DNA of 64,000 nucleotides from Rhodobacteraceae bacterium S2214 (GTDB lineage Bacteria > Pseudomonadota > Alphaproteobacteria > Rhodobacterales > Rhodobacteraceae), in NCBI GenBank assembly GCA_025141675.1, contig CP081161.1:3449501-3513500 (forward strand). The letters are read 5' to 3'. The notes beneath the pieces were generated by a model that saw nothing but the letters and a program-made list of their open reading frames with translations, was not told where the DNA came from and made no database searches. This document shows, in pieces, positions 15,934 to 24,738 of this stretch. The position numbers were made by a program, and so were the translations under genes. Numbering within the stretch: the stretch's first letter is position 1; every line of letters starts with the position of its first letter.

Positions 15934-16428
15934 ATGAAGCAGTCACCATATCTTAAAGATGATGCCCGGTTAGCAGATGTGATAGCGGCCATTCAGGCGA
16001 TGAGTATCTACAAATTTTACAAACTTGATTTTGCGGGATGGGCAGACAGAATTTCTGGCGACCCAAGTCAAGGAGAGCATTGGCGCCAGGTATTTGTAGA
16101 ACATCCCGAGTTTTTCCGGCTTGACACTGCACGGAAAAAGGCTTCGCTTGTGGCACGCCGACAGCACCCGAAAAACTACGATGTAGACACTCGTAGATAT
16201 ATCCAGAAAGTCGACTTCCCTGCCTTGAGTATTGAGCAAAAACAGCGAATTTCCAGAAGCCCTCTTGGGCAAGACGAGATTGCATCTCTGATACACACTG
16301 CCGTCGAGCTTCACTCCAGGGCTTTGGAGCAATCAAAAGATCAACGATGGTGGATACCAGTTCTTACAGCGCTGATAGGTGCAATATCTGGTATAGCAGG
16401 CACTCTTATTGGTGTAATTGTCACCTAA
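15934..16428 (+). CDS. Small protein with C-terminal membrane helix, partner of the ORC-like ATPase
   Basis: 164 residues, with AGGAG about 7 nt upstream of the ATG. A soluble N-terminal domain (about 1-110; core YKFYKLDFAGWADRISGD, then WRQVFVEHPEFFRLD) leads to a helical stretch rich in charges and one C-terminal transmembrane segment (about 143-164: WIPVLTALIGAISGIAGTLI). No catalytic motif is recognisable. The N-terminal part looks like a compact helical DNA- or protein-binding fold. Its tight linkage to the ATPase suggests a sensor/effector pair in which this protein damages or gates the inner membrane. That is inference. Confidence 0.65.
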   Translation: MKQSPYLKDDARLADVIAAIQAMSIYKFYKLDFAGWADRISGDPSQGEHWRQVFVEHPEFFRLDTARKKASLVARRQHPKNYDVDTRRYIQKVDFPALSIEQKQRISRSPLGQDEIASLIHTAVELHSRALEQSKDQRWWIPVLTALIGAISGIAGTLIGVIVT

Positions 16429-16690
16429 ATTCGATCACAACGGTGTTCCCACTCGAATGTGAAAATATGTTTTGACCGAATTTAATTTCAGCAACCACAC
16501 AATCTAACAAGCGGAACAATTGGCATATCGACTACCCAAGTGAGAGCGGCATGGCTTGGGCATTTTTTTGGGTGGGGGCCTCTACTGGGGACTACAGAAT
16601 GAGTGCTGTTTTGAAATATGTGGACAACATCCGCATCGCCAAAGGTAACTGTCGCCGATGCGAGGTGCAGCAACTGTCCGTGTTCTGGCC
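16429..16690. other. Intergenic stretch between the defence-like pair and AAA+ copy 2
   Basis: 262 bp. It contains a terminator for the upstream pair and a 32-residue plus-strand frame (16599-16697, MSAVLKYVDNIRIAKGNCRR then CEVQQLSVFWPH) that I do not support as a gene. Confidence 0.4.
16535..16569 (+). terminator. Rho-independent terminator after the ATPase/membrane-protein pair
   Basis: CCCAAG (16535-16540) pairs with CTTGGG (16555-16560), followed by CA and seven T. It lies 107 bp after the stop of the membrane-protein gene and would end the two-gene transcript. Confidence 0.55.
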
Positions 16691-17785
16691 TCACTGAAGG
16701 ACTGGCCTAGAAATCATCGCCTCAGCCCGATCCAGCATTCTGGATACTGTGCGAAGGCTTAGGGTGTGCTCAGCCCAAACTTCATGATCAAGCACTGCGT
16801 CTAACGCCGAAAGGCTGGGCTCCAAGAGGCCGCGCCTTTGACCTTCTGTTAGAGCAAAGTCACGCAACTGAGACCGCGTCAGGTCTGGAAGGTCAAGAAC
16901 CACGCAACGGCTTTGCAACGGCTCCGGCAAACCCTTGCGGCTGTTCGCGGTCAGCACCCAGTTGGCCCAGGACATAACAAAGCGGATCTGAAAAAAGGGA
17001 CACTCCCAACCCTCCGCAGTCATGCGCTCCAACAACGGAAGCAGAGCATCAGTTAGTGTATGACGCGACCCGTTGACTGCGTTGACGTCTCCAGTCTTTT
17101 CGACTTCGTCCACGATCACCAGAGGGCCGGCGTGGCGTTCCCGCAGCACGGTCTGCATGAGTTTGCCTGGTGCGGCGCTGCCCCATCCGCGCTGAGCTCC
17201 AACCAGTGAAAACGTCGCCGGTTCACCGGTCGCCTCGATTTTGGTTGTCGGCACCGCAAGGTGATGCGCTAACCGCCGTGCCCAGAAGCTTTTGCCGATG
17301 CCGGGTGACCCAACCAAGACCAACGGATTGAAACGTAAACCAGGTAGCCCCTCACGCGCGGATCGCCTGAGACCATGCCAGACTTCTTCGGTCGCGGGCG
17401 CCATCCAAGGCATTTCTTCATGCAAGGCCGCTGCGATCTCGTCAGCTTTGTGTTCGGTGTGGATGTTGGTCACTGAGATACCATCCCGCAACGCATTCAA
17501 TTGGGTTTTCGCCGCGTCTGGCAAATGGCTCATGCCGGACAGGCTTTGCATTCGCTCTAAAAATCGGATCGCACGGCGCTTGGTCATTGTACGATCATTG
17601 TCGTTGATCAATTGATGCCATAGAACCGGATCATTGCCGTGATCAACGCTTCCCGCAGCCATCAACTTCCGGTTCCTTAACTCACGTAGAGTTTCCTTGA
17701 GGCGATCATCCACCTCTCTCATGCGAGGCAGCTCATCGATAAATTTAAGCGAGCAGAATGGGATCGGTGTTTTCGTGAGGGTCAT
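16691..17785 (-). CDS. Lon-type AAA+ ATPase without protease domain, copy 2 (intact)
   Basis: 364 residues from the ATG at 17785, chosen for AAAGGA upstream and for the match of MTLTKTPIPF to the start of copy 1. Walker A GSPGIGKS, Walker B VIVDEVEK, sensor-1 VLTANS, Arg-finger region LPEPLQSRC and a C-terminal small helical domain follow the Lon AAA+ order, but the Ser-Lys protease domain is missing. An N-terminal helical region of about 130 residues is specific to this family. It could be a DNA-remodelling or transposition-helper ATPase of a mobile element. The substrate is unknown. The neighbouring genes give no protease partner. Confidence 0.75.
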   Translation of the reverse strand: MTLTKTPIPFCSLKFIDELPRMREVDDRLKETLRELRNRKLMAAGSVDHGNDPVLWHQLINDNDRTMTKRRAIRFLERMQSLSGMSHLPDAAKTQLNALRDGISVTNIHTEHKADEIAAALHEEMPWMAPATEEVWHGLRRSAREGLPGLRFNPLVLVGSPGIGKSFWARRLAHHLAVPTTKIEATGEPATFSLVGAQRGWGSAAPGKLMQTVLRERHAGPLVIVDEVEKTGDVNAVNGSRHTLTDALLPLLERMTAEGWECPFFQIRFVMSWANWVLTANSRKGLPEPLQSRCVVLDLPDLTRSQLRDFALTEGQRRGLLEPSLSALDAVLDHEVWAEHTLSLRTVSRMLDRAEAMISRPVLQ

Positions 17786-17867
17786 TGGCGGCATCCTTTC
17801 ACAGCGCGACCCCATGCGGGTTGCGCCAAAGGCCTGAACCGTTTGGTTCGGCGATTGAATATGAAAA

Positions 17868-17879
17868 GGCTCCGGAGCC
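17868..17879. promoter_or_regulatory. 12-bp perfect palindrome in leader of AAA+ copy 2 (putative operator)
   Basis: GGCTCCGGAGCC, 83 bp before the start codon, the counterpart of 11433-11444 with compensating changes. A second small inverted repeat (GAACC-GTTT-GGTTC) lies nearby at about 17836-17849. Confidence 0.6.
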
Positions 17880-17990
17880 GATGGGAACACTTAGGGAACA
17901 AAGTGAATTAGGGGTCAATAGGCGAAACCAGTTATGCTCATCCGCAAACTCATCTGGAGGGCAGCTCCCGCAAAACACCCTAAGCCACTG

Positions 17991-18030
17991 ATAAATAAAT
18001 TAAAACCACCGGCAGGAAAACTGCCAGTGG
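17991..18030 (-). terminator. Terminator-like hairpin in leader of AAA+ copy 2
   Basis: On the reverse strand 18021-18030 pairs with 18006-18015 (10 bp, one mismatch, loop of 5 nt), followed by a T-rich run (17991-18005). Form and place match 11561-11593 while the stem sequence differs, indicating selection for structure. Confidence 0.55.
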
Positions 18031-18031
18031 T

Positions 18032-18069
18032 CATTTGATCTGTGCGGAGTGGTCAAAAAACACCCCATA
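18032..18069. repeat. 38-bp direct repeat, copy 2
   Basis: Identical to 11596-11633. The block continues to about 18090 and ends 26 bp before the nrdJ stop, so it marks the right border of the island. Confidence 0.9.
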
Positions 18070-18115
18070 GTGGTCAAGTTATGCGGTGTCTAACAACAAC
18101 CCTCGATACCCTAGC

Positions 18116-20392
18116 CTAACCGCATTTCGAATAGCCGCATGATCCACACGTCATGCAGCCTTCGACCATGCGCAACTCGTAGCCGCCGCAGGATGAACAG
18201 GCCTTACCTTTTGGCGCGTTGTTCAGCGCTACGACGTCTGCTTGTGGGTCTGATTTCAGGCCCATCCCCTCACCTGCCAAAAAGCCCGTTGCGATCATGT
18301 GCTTTTCGATTACGCCACCGATGGCTGCCAAGATGGACGGCACGTATTTGCCCTGCATCCATGCGCCGCCGCGCGGATCGAACACCGCTTTCAGCTCTTC
18401 GACCACGAACGACACGTCACCCCCACGCCGGAACACCGCCGAGATCATGCGTGTTAGCGCCACTGTCCACGCGAAGTGTTCCATGTTCTTCGAGTTGATG
18501 AAGACCTCGAACGGGCGACGGTGCCCTGCAACGATCAAATCGTTCACAGTAATGTAGATCGCGTGTTCGGAGTCAGGCCATTTGAGCTTGTAAGTCGCAC
18601 CATCGAGTTCTTGCGGGCGGTCCAACGGTTCCGCAAGATACACAACCTCAGCCTTTTCGCCGTCAGTGCTGACCTGAACGGGCGCTTCTTTACTGTCCTC
18701 GGACACAGACAGAACAGAGCCCGTCACATCGTTTGGACGGTATGTTGTGCAGCCCTTACAGCCTTGATCCCATGCCGCCATGTAGACCTCTTTGAAATCA
18801 TCAAAGCTGATATCTTCTGGGCAGTTGATCGTCTTGGAAATCGACGAGTCGATCCATTTCTGAGCTGCTGCCTGCATACGCACGTGATCCAATGGGGCGA
18901 GCGTTTGGGCATTGACGAAATAGTCGGGCAGTTCGGCGTCGCCTTTCAATTCGCGCCACAATTGCACGGCGTAATCAACGACTTCTTCTTCCGTGCGGCT
19001 GCCATCTTTTTGCAAAACCTTGCGCGTATATGCGTAAGCGAAGACAGGTTCGATGCCCGATGACACGTTACCCGCGTACAGTGAAATTGTACCAGTTGGC
19101 GCAATCGACGTTAGCAAAGCGTTGCGGATACCGTGTTCGCGGATCGCGTCACGCACGTCGTCGTCCATGTCCTGCATCGCACCGGACGCAAGGAATTTGT
19201 CCGCATCGAACAGCGGGAACGCGCCTTTTTCTTTCGCCAAATCGACCGAGGCCAGATAAGCTGCGCGTGCAATCGCGTGCATCCATTTGTCGGTCTGGGC
19301 TGCTGCCTCTTCCGATCCATAGCGCAGGCCAACCATCAACAGCGCGTCAGCCAAACCTGTGACACCAAGACCGATGCGGCGCTTTGCTGCGGCTTCTTGT
19401 GCTTGTTGTTGCAGCGGGAATTTCGACGCATCAACGACGTTGTCCATCATGCGCACGGCTGTCGCGACGAGGTCGATCATCAACGCTTCGTCCATTTCAG
19501 GCGCGTCACCAAACGGGTCTTTGACCAGACGGGCCATGTTGATGGACCCGAGCAAACACGCGCCATACGGCGGCAAAGGTTGTTCACCGCATGGGTTCGT
19601 CGCTGCGATAGTTTCGCAGTAGGACAGGTTGTTGGCCTTGTTGATCCGGTCGATAAAGATGACGCCCGGTTCAGCGTAATCGTAGGTGGATTGCATAATC
19701 GCATCCCACAATTCACGCGCCTGAACAGTTTTGTAGGTCTTGCCGTTAAAGACCAAATCCCACGGTTTGTCGGCCTTCACTGCATCCATGAACGGATCAG
19801 TGATCAGAACGGACATGTTGAACATCCGCAAACGGGCAGCGTCGGATTTTGCAGTGATGAAATCCTCAACATCCGGGTGGTCGCAGCGCATCGTGGCCAT
19901 CATCGCACCACGACGGGACCCGGCAGACATGATCGTCCGGCACATCGCGTCCCAGACATCCATGAAAGACAGTGGGCCAGAGGCGTCCGCTGCCACACCT
20001 TCAACCAACGCGCCTTTCGGACGAATCGTCGAAAAGTCGTAGCCGATGCCACCGCCCTGCTGCATAGTCAGCGCTGCTTCTTTCAGCATATCGAAAATGC
20101 CGCCCATGCTGTCTGGGACCGTGCCCATGACAAAGCAGTTGAACAACGTCACAGAACGGGCAGTGCCGGCACCTGCAGTGATCCGGCCAGCGGGAAGGTA
20201 CTTAAAGTCTTCTAGGGCTTCGTAAAATTTCGGCTCCCACGCCTTCGGATCCTTTTCGACGCTCGCCAGCGCACCGGCGATACGGGACCATGAATCCTCG
20301 ACCGTGTTATCAATCGGGGTGCCATCCGCTTGTTTAAAACGGTATTTCATGTCCCATATTTGTTCGGCGATTGGGGCGGTAAAACGGGACAT
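18116..20392 (-). CDS. nrdJ: Adenosylcobalamin-dependent (class II) ribonucleotide reductase
   Basis: 758 residues from the ATG at 20392 (MSRFTAPIAEQIWDMKYRF; AAAGG upstream), preferred to an upstream in-frame start at 20437. It reduces ribonucleotides to deoxyribonucleotides using a radical made from coenzyme B12. The sequence shows the ten-stranded-barrel motifs (SVTLFNCFVMGTV, NPCGEQPLPPYG with the radical-site Cys, SIAPTGTISLYAGNVSSGIE) and a C-terminal cysteine cluster (CSSCGGYELRMVEGCMTCGS) typical of alphaproteobacterial NrdJ. Probable NrdR boxes lie upstream. The gene borders the accessory island at its 3' end. Confidence 0.95.
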   Translation of the reverse strand: MSRFTAPIAEQIWDMKYRFKQADGTPIDNTVEDSWSRIAGALASVEKDPKAWEPKFYEALEDFKYLPAGRITAGAGTARSVTLFNCFVMGTVPDSMGGIFDMLKEAALTMQQGGGIGYDFSTIRPKGALVEGVAADASGPLSFMDVWDAMCRTIMSAGSRRGAMMATMRCDHPDVEDFITAKSDAARLRMFNMSVLITDPFMDAVKADKPWDLVFNGKTYKTVQARELWDAIMQSTYDYAEPGVIFIDRINKANNLSYCETIAATNPCGEQPLPPYGACLLGSINMARLVKDPFGDAPEMDEALMIDLVATAVRMMDNVVDASKFPLQQQAQEAAAKRRIGLGVTGLADALLMVGLRYGSEEAAAQTDKWMHAIARAAYLASVDLAKEKGAFPLFDADKFLASGAMQDMDDDVRDAIREHGIRNALLTSIAPTGTISLYAGNVSSGIEPVFAYAYTRKVLQKDGSRTEEEVVDYAVQLWRELKGDAELPDYFVNAQTLAPLDHVRMQAAAQKWIDSSISKTINCPEDISFDDFKEVYMAAWDQGCKGCTTYRPNDVTGSVLSVSEDSKEAPVQVSTDGEKAEVVYLAEPLDRPQELDGATYKLKWPDSEHAIYITVNDLIVAGHRRPFEVFINSKNMEHFAWTVALTRMISAVFRRGGDVSFVVEELKAVFDPRGGAWMQGKYVPSILAAIGGVIEKHMIATGFLAGEGMGLKSDPQADVVALNNAPKGKACSSCGGYELRMVEGCMTCGSCGYSKCG

Positions 20393-20519
20393 GGTCAGAA
20401 CCTTTCGTGACAACGGCTGGCAAAGGGAGACATCCACACTAAGTGGATTCTCACAAGATGAAAACGGGTATTACGCTGCTCAGCGCCACAAGGGACGCTT
20501 TGTTATTGCGGCAGTCATA

Positions 20520-20566
20520 CATCAAGATATGGTGTTCGCAATCTGAAAAATTACCAAATATGGTGA
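20520..20566 (-). promoter_or_regulatory. Pair of putative NrdR boxes upstream of nrdJ
   Basis: On the reverse strand, ACACCATATCTTGATG (20520-20535) and TCACCATATTTGGTAA (20551-20566) approximate the known NrdR consensus ACACWAKATNTTGTGT. Their start-to-start distance is 31 bp, the spacing typical of NrdR box pairs. They lie 128-174 bp before the nrdJ start, so they fit repression of nrdJ by NrdR when dATP is ample. The match is imperfect. Confidence 0.55.
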
Positions 20567-20628
20567 ATTCTTTTCTTGAAGTCACCTATATCACGCACTA
20601 CGACAGGGAACGCAATTGGGGACGGCAC

Positions 20629-21060
20629 GTGAGTAAAACTGTTAACCTTATTAAGCTATCCGTCGGCACCGAAGATGTCGCAGGTCTGGCTGCATGGCAA
20701 GCCACGCGGCGGGCGCAATCGGATGATGGCTACCCACAGCACGTTACCCGTATGTGGCCAAAACGCGAATCGGAAATCCTGAATGGCGGCTCAATTTACT
20801 GGGTCATCAAGGGTGTCATCCTTGCGCGACAGGAAATTGTCCGACTTGATGAATATAACTCCGCCGATGGCATCCGGCGCTGCGCCATTGTCTGTGATCA
20901 GCCGCTGATCCGCGTGGCTGCAACCCCGCGTCGGGCGTTTCAGGGCTGGCGGTATCTCACACCGGAAGACGCCCCAATCGACCTGCCAGAAGGGCGCGAA
21001 GACGAAGAACCGCTGCCCGCCGAACTCAGCGCGGCGCTCGCGGCGATTGGCGTGCGCTAG
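20629..21060 (+). CDS. DUF1489 family protein
   Basis: 143 residues from a GTG start with GGGGAC upstream; MSKTVNLIKLSVGTEDVAGL is the typical beginning of DUF1489 proteins, and longer in-frame starts at 20443 or 20560 would add an atypical N-terminus. It contains a central basic region (RMWPKRESEILNGGSIYWVI) and no membrane segment. The function is unknown. Members are conserved in alphaproteobacteria. It is divergent from nrdJ across the region with the NrdR boxes. Confidence 0.8.
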   Translation: MSKTVNLIKLSVGTEDVAGLAAWQATRRAQSDDGYPQHVTRMWPKRESEILNGGSIYWVIKGVILARQEIVRLDEYNSADGIRRCAIVCDQPLIRVAATPRRAFQGWRYLTPEDAPIDLPEGREDEEPLPAELSAALAAIGVR

Positions 21061-21081
21061 CCTTTCTTTTGGACTTAAATA

Positions 21082-21111
21082 TCCCTGGGGTGTGGGGGCT
21101 GGCCCCCACCC
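21082..21111. repeat. GC-rich palindrome between convergent genes
   Basis: GTGGGGGC-TG-GCCCCCAC (21092-21109) in the 68-bp gap between the DUF1489 gene and hisG, which converge here. It may serve as a bidirectional transcription barrier. As I recall, similar GC-rich palindromes occur between many Roseobacter genes. Confidence 0.5.
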
Positions 21112-21128
21112 TGCCTGCCGCCACACAT

Positions 21129-21818
21129 TCAAATGTCGAGCAATGCCACCAGCCGTTTCAACGTCGTCCGCTGCTCATCGGACCAGTCACGCCGCGTGCC
21201 GCGGAACAACGTCGCCTGAGACGCGTGAATGAGCCCGTCGTCAAGGATCTTCAGACCGTTCGCCCGCAACGTCTCGCCCGTGGATGTGATATCCGCAATC
21301 GCCTCAGCCGTCTCGTTCTTGACCACGCCTTCGGTCGCGCCTTGGCTATCAACGAGCCTGTAATCGGCCACGCCTTTTTCGCGCAGGAATTCACGGACAA
21401 GTCGGTGATACTTCGTCGCGATCCGCAAACGCATCCCGTGATTCTGACGGAACGCAGCCGCCGCCGCGTCCAGATCATCTAAAGTATCCACATCAACCCA
21501 GCCCTGTGGGACTGCGATAATCAAATCAGCACCACCAAAGCCCATCAACGCAAGTTCAGTCACTTGGCTATCCCAAAGCGCTAATTTCTCGCGGACCAGA
21601 TCAGAGCCGGTGACACCAAGGTGAATGTTCCCCGCTGCCAGTTCACGCGGAATTTCACCTGCGGACAGCAGGACAAGTTCCACGCCGTCGATCCCGTCAA
21701 CCGCACCGGCATATTCACGATCCGATCCGGACTTGCGCAGCGTCACGCCGCGCGCCCCAAACCAGTCAAACGTCTTTTCCATCAGCCGCCCTTTAGACGG
21801 CACGCCCAGCTTCAACAT
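21129..21818 (-). CDS. hisG: ATP phosphoribosyltransferase, short form
   Basis: 229 residues. Catalyses the first step of histidine synthesis, joining ATP and PRPP. The sequence opens LKLGVPSKGRLMEKTFDWF and has the substrate-binding patterns of HisG (AGNIHLGVTGSDLVREK; ADITSTGETLRANGLKIL). It lacks the C-terminal regulatory domain, so it is the HisG-S form that needs HisZ, which is encoded directly upstream with a 1-bp overlap (TAATG). Feedback control by histidine would act through that complex. Confidence 0.93.
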   Translation of the reverse strand: MLKLGVPSKGRLMEKTFDWFGARGVTLRKSGSDREYAGAVDGIDGVELVLLSAGEIPRELAAGNIHLGVTGSDLVREKLALWDSQVTELALMGFGGADLIIAVPQGWVDVDTLDDLDAAAAAFRQNHGMRLRIATKYHRLVREFLREKGVADYRLVDSQGATEGVVKNETAEAIADITSTGETLRANGLKILDDGLIHASQATLFRGTRRDWSDEQRTTLKRLVALLDI

Positions 21819-22885
21819 TAGCGGACCTCCAGCAGTAGATCGGGGCGGATGACGGCACCAACGGCAGGCACGGCACGCCCGTCACCCAAAACTTGGGTCA
21901 GCGCATCGTAGCGCCCGCCTGTGGCCACGGGCCGGTTGTCTTTCACACCGTAGAACCCGAAGACAAAGCCATCGTAGTATTCCAATGACGTGCGCCCATA
22001 GCTGCCTTCAAAGGCCAATGCATCAACATCAACGCCGCGCTTGGCCATCGCATCAAGGCGCGCCTCGTAGGTCTTCACAGCCGCATCGATCGCAGGCATG
22101 TCGACCGCTATATCGTACAGCGCAGACAGGATATGAGGGGCTGTTTCGCTCAGGTTCAGAATGGATTCGATCACACTGATTTCTTCGTTCGAAATCGGTG
22201 CCGCCGCTGCATCAGCACGCAAGGCGTCGATCCGCTGCTGGACTTCGCCCCGCGACCGCACGCCGACCTCGGGGCCCGCATCCGCAAACGGGTCACTCGC
22301 ACCAAGCAGCGCCACACGTTTGGCGGGGGCCGCAATACGTCCGCCAAACCGATCAAGCAGCGATTTGAACCGCTTGGGTCGCCAAATATGACGCATCAAT
22401 GCCGCTTTACGCGCTTCTGTCGTTTGCAACCCTGCGACTGCTGCTTTGAGCAACCCGATATCGCCCGTCGCTGCCCGCACTGGCGCATCGGCAAGTGCGG
22501 CTTTCACCGTCGCAAACACCTCTGCATCAGCGGCGGCCGGATTTTGGCCGTCGAAGACTTCGAACCCGACCTGCGTATATTCACGCGCACGGCGGGGGTC
22601 TTCGTCCTGCTTCCGGAACACGGGGCCAGCATATGTGTACCGCGCAGGGTCCGCGTGGCTTTGCATATGCATCTGCACGACGGGCACGGTGAAATCAGGC
22701 CGCAGCATCATTTCGCCCTGCACCGGATCGTTCGTCACATAGGCGCGACCACGGATGTCTTCGCCGTAAAGGTCCAGCAAAACATCAGCAGGTTGCAGGA
22801 TCGCGGCCTCGACGGGTTCTGCCCCCGCAGCCTGAAACACCGCCGAAATACGGGCGGCCTCGTCTTTGATCATGGCTGTGGTCAC
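21818..22885 (-). CDS. hisZ: ATP phosphoribosyltransferase regulatory subunit
   Basis: 355 residues from a GTG start that overlaps the hisS stop by 4 bp. It is a catalytically inactive histidyl-tRNA-synthetase-like protein that assembles with short HisG. Class-II synthetase features remain ([55 protein letters not shown]), but the tRNA-binding domain is absent. The gene order hisS-hisZ-hisG is one tightly coupled operon. Confidence 0.92.
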   Translation of the reverse strand: MTTAMIKDEAARISAVFQAAGAEPVEAAILQPADVLLDLYGEDIRGRAYVTNDPVQGEMMLRPDFTVPVVQMHMQSHADPARYTYAGPVFRKQDEDPRRAREYTQVGFEVFDGQNPAAADAEVFATVKAALADAPVRAATGDIGLLKAAVAGLQTTEARKAALMRHIWRPKRFKSLLDRFGGRIAAPAKRVALLGASDPFADAGPEVGVRSRGEVQQRIDALRADAAAAPISNEEISVIESILNLSETAPHILSALYDIAVDMPAIDAAVKTYEARLDAMAKRGVDVDALAFEGSYGRTSLEYYDGFVFGFYGVKDNRPVATGGRYDALTQVLGDGRAVPAVGAVIRPDLLLEVR

Positions 22886-24363
22886 TTTGCTTGCCCCGCC
22901 AGAATTTCGCGCACTTTTGCAACCAGATCACCACGTGCGACCTCGTACTGCGAAGGACGGTCTTTCCATTCTTCAAGTGTCGCGTTCTTCGCGATCTCAG
23001 CACCAAGGATCAGGTCCTTTATCTGCACGACACCGCTGTCGAATTCGTCGCCACCCGCAATCACCGCAATCGGCGACTGGCGTGCATCTGCGTATTTCAA
23101 CTGGTTGCCAAAGTTCTTGGGGTTGCCAAGATAGACCTCGGCCCGAATGCCGTTATTGCGCAGTTCCGCGACCATCGCCTGATAATCGGCCATGCGGGAT
23201 TTATCCATGACGGTCACGACGACAGGGCCGACCGACGCCTTGGACAAACGCCCTTTTGCATCAAGTGCGGCGAGCAGGCGATCTACGCCGATGGAGACAC
23301 CTGTTGCAGGGACTTCTTGCCCTGTGAAACGCTTTACCAGATCGTCGTAGCGACCACCGCCGGACACAGAACCGAAGTTGCGCGGGCGGCCTTTTTCATC
23401 GGTGACTTCAAACGTCAGTTCCGCCTCGTAGACAGGACCAGTGTAGTAGCCAAGGCCACGCACAACGCTTGGATCAATCTCGATCCGGTTTGCGCCGTAG
23501 CCTTGGGCGTCCAGCAGTTCAGCGATGGTTTCCAATTCATTGACACCATCAGCGCCGATCTTGGATCCGATCACCAATTCATTCAAACGCGCCACTGTGG
23601 CGGCACCTGTATCGCGTTTCGCGGACATGAAGCCCATCACGATTTCGGCCTGTTCAGCGCCAAGGCCAGCACCTTTGGTAAAGTCGCCGCTTTCGTCCTT
23701 GCGGCCTTCGCCAAGTAGGGCACGCACGCCGTCATCACCAAGTCGGTCAAGCTTATCAATCGCGCGCAGCACGATGCCGCGTTCCGCTTCTTTGTCATCG
23801 CCGGACAAGCCAGCAACTTCCATCACGCCATTCAAAACTTTACGGTTATTAACCCGCACGATGTAGTCGCCGCGGTCGATGCCCACGGTTTCCAAAGTAT
23901 CAGACAGCATCGCGCAAATCTCTGCATCAGCCGCCACGCTTGGCGCACCAACGGTATCCGCATCGCATTGATAAAACTGACGAAAACGACCCGGTCCCGG
24001 CTTTTCGTTCCGCCACACTGGCCCCATCGCGTAACGGCGATACGGCGTCGGCAGGTCATTGCGGAATTGTGCGTAAACACGCGCCAACGGGGCGGTCATA
24101 TCGTAACGCAGCGCCAGCCAATCGCCGTCTTCTTCCCACGCGAACACACCTTCGTTCGGACGGTCCACGTCAGGTAGGAATTTCCCCAAAGCTTCGACCG
24201 TTTCAACGGCAGATGTTTCCAGCGCATCAAACCCGTAATGATGGTAGACGCCAGCGATCTGATTAAGCATTTCAGTGCGCTTGGTCACCTCAGCGCCAAA
24301 ATAGTCGCGGAACCCTTTCGGGGTTTGCGCCTTTGGCTTGGGTGCTTTTTTCATCTTGGCCAT
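22882..24363 (-). CDS. hisS: Histidyl-tRNA synthetase
   Basis: 493 residues from the ATG at 24363 ([24 protein letters not shown] upstream). The longer in-frame extension to 24522 is out of character. It charges tRNA-His. Class-II motifs are visible: motif 2 ([20 protein letters not shown]), the histidine-binding [12 protein letters not shown] and motif 3 ([11 protein letters not shown]), followed by an anticodon-binding domain ([20 protein letters not shown]). It is first in the hisS-hisZ-hisG operon. Confidence 0.95.
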   Translation of the reverse strand: MAKMKKAPKPKAQTPKGFRDYFGAEVTKRTEMLNQIAGVYHHYGFDALETSAVETVEALGKFLPDVDRPNEGVFAWEEDGDWLALRYDMTAPLARVYAQFRNDLPTPYRRYAMGPVWRNEKPGPGRFRQFYQCDADTVGAPSVAADAEICAMLSDTLETVGIDRGDYIVRVNNRKVLNGVMEVAGLSGDDKEAERGIVLRAIDKLDRLGDDGVRALLGEGRKDESGDFTKGAGLGAEQAEIVMGFMSAKRDTGAATVARLNELVIGSKIGADGVNELETIAELLDAQGYGANRIEIDPSVVRGLGYYTGPVYEAELTFEVTDEKGRPRNFGSVSGGGRYDDLVKRFTGQEVPATGVSIGVDRLLAALDAKGRLSKASVGPVVVTVMDKSRMADYQAMVAELRNNGIRAEVYLGNPKNFGNQLKYADARQSPIAVIAGGDEFDSGVVQIKDLILGAEIAKNATLEEWKDRPSQYEVARGDLVAKVREILAGQAK

Positions 24364-24475
24364 TTCGGGTCCTATGGGTTTTTCGCTTAATTGCGCCTGC
24401 CGTTTAGCGCGGACTGCCAGTTGGGGCAATGCGCATTGGCTTTGCAGCGCTCTGCGGGCGTGATAGGCGACGAAT

Positions 24476-24679
24476 ATGACAGACGTGACACACCTAGAAG
24501 AACAGATCGCCCACCTCACCAAGACGGTCGAAGACCTGTCGGATGTCGTGGCGCGTCAGGAAAACGAACTTGCTTTGGCGACCCGCCGTTTGGCTATGCT
24601 GATGGAACGCGAAGCAGGCCGCGAAATGGACGCTGGCAGTAGCGTACCATTGGCCGATCAACGCCCGCCGCACTGGTAA
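24476..24679 (+). CDS. slyX: SlyX family protein
   Basis: 67 residues with a heptad-patterned helix ([20 protein letters not shown], then [19 protein letters not shown]) and a conserved C-terminal PPHW. Length and coiled-coil form match SlyX. The cellular role is not known. It is divergent from hisS with 112 bp between starts. Confidence 0.85.
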   Translation: MTDVTHLEEQIAHLTKTVEDLSDVVARQENELALATRRLAMLMEREAGREMDAGSSVPLADQRPPHW

Positions 24680-24738
24680 ACCACGGAACCAATCTGCTGC
24701 TGCAAAGTTGTCCTGCTATTCCAAGCATGGAGACAACA

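Noticed and set aside
16488..16694. 68-residue reverse frame downstream of AAA+ copy 2
   Set aside because: It runs antisense through the terminator of the upstream pair and has no protein-like pattern.
16599..16697. 32-residue plus-strand frame before AAA+ copy 2
   Set aside because: Too short, no clear ribosome site, and its 3' end overlaps the AAA+ gene end; kept only as a note.
19133..20215. 360-residue plus-strand frame antisense to nrdJ
   Set aside because: The opposite strand encodes a fully conserved NrdJ; the frame is a high-GC shadow.
20393..20628. Cobalamin riboswitch upstream of nrdJ
   Set aside because: I looked for a B12-box-like motif in this gap and found none; only NrdR-like boxes are visible.
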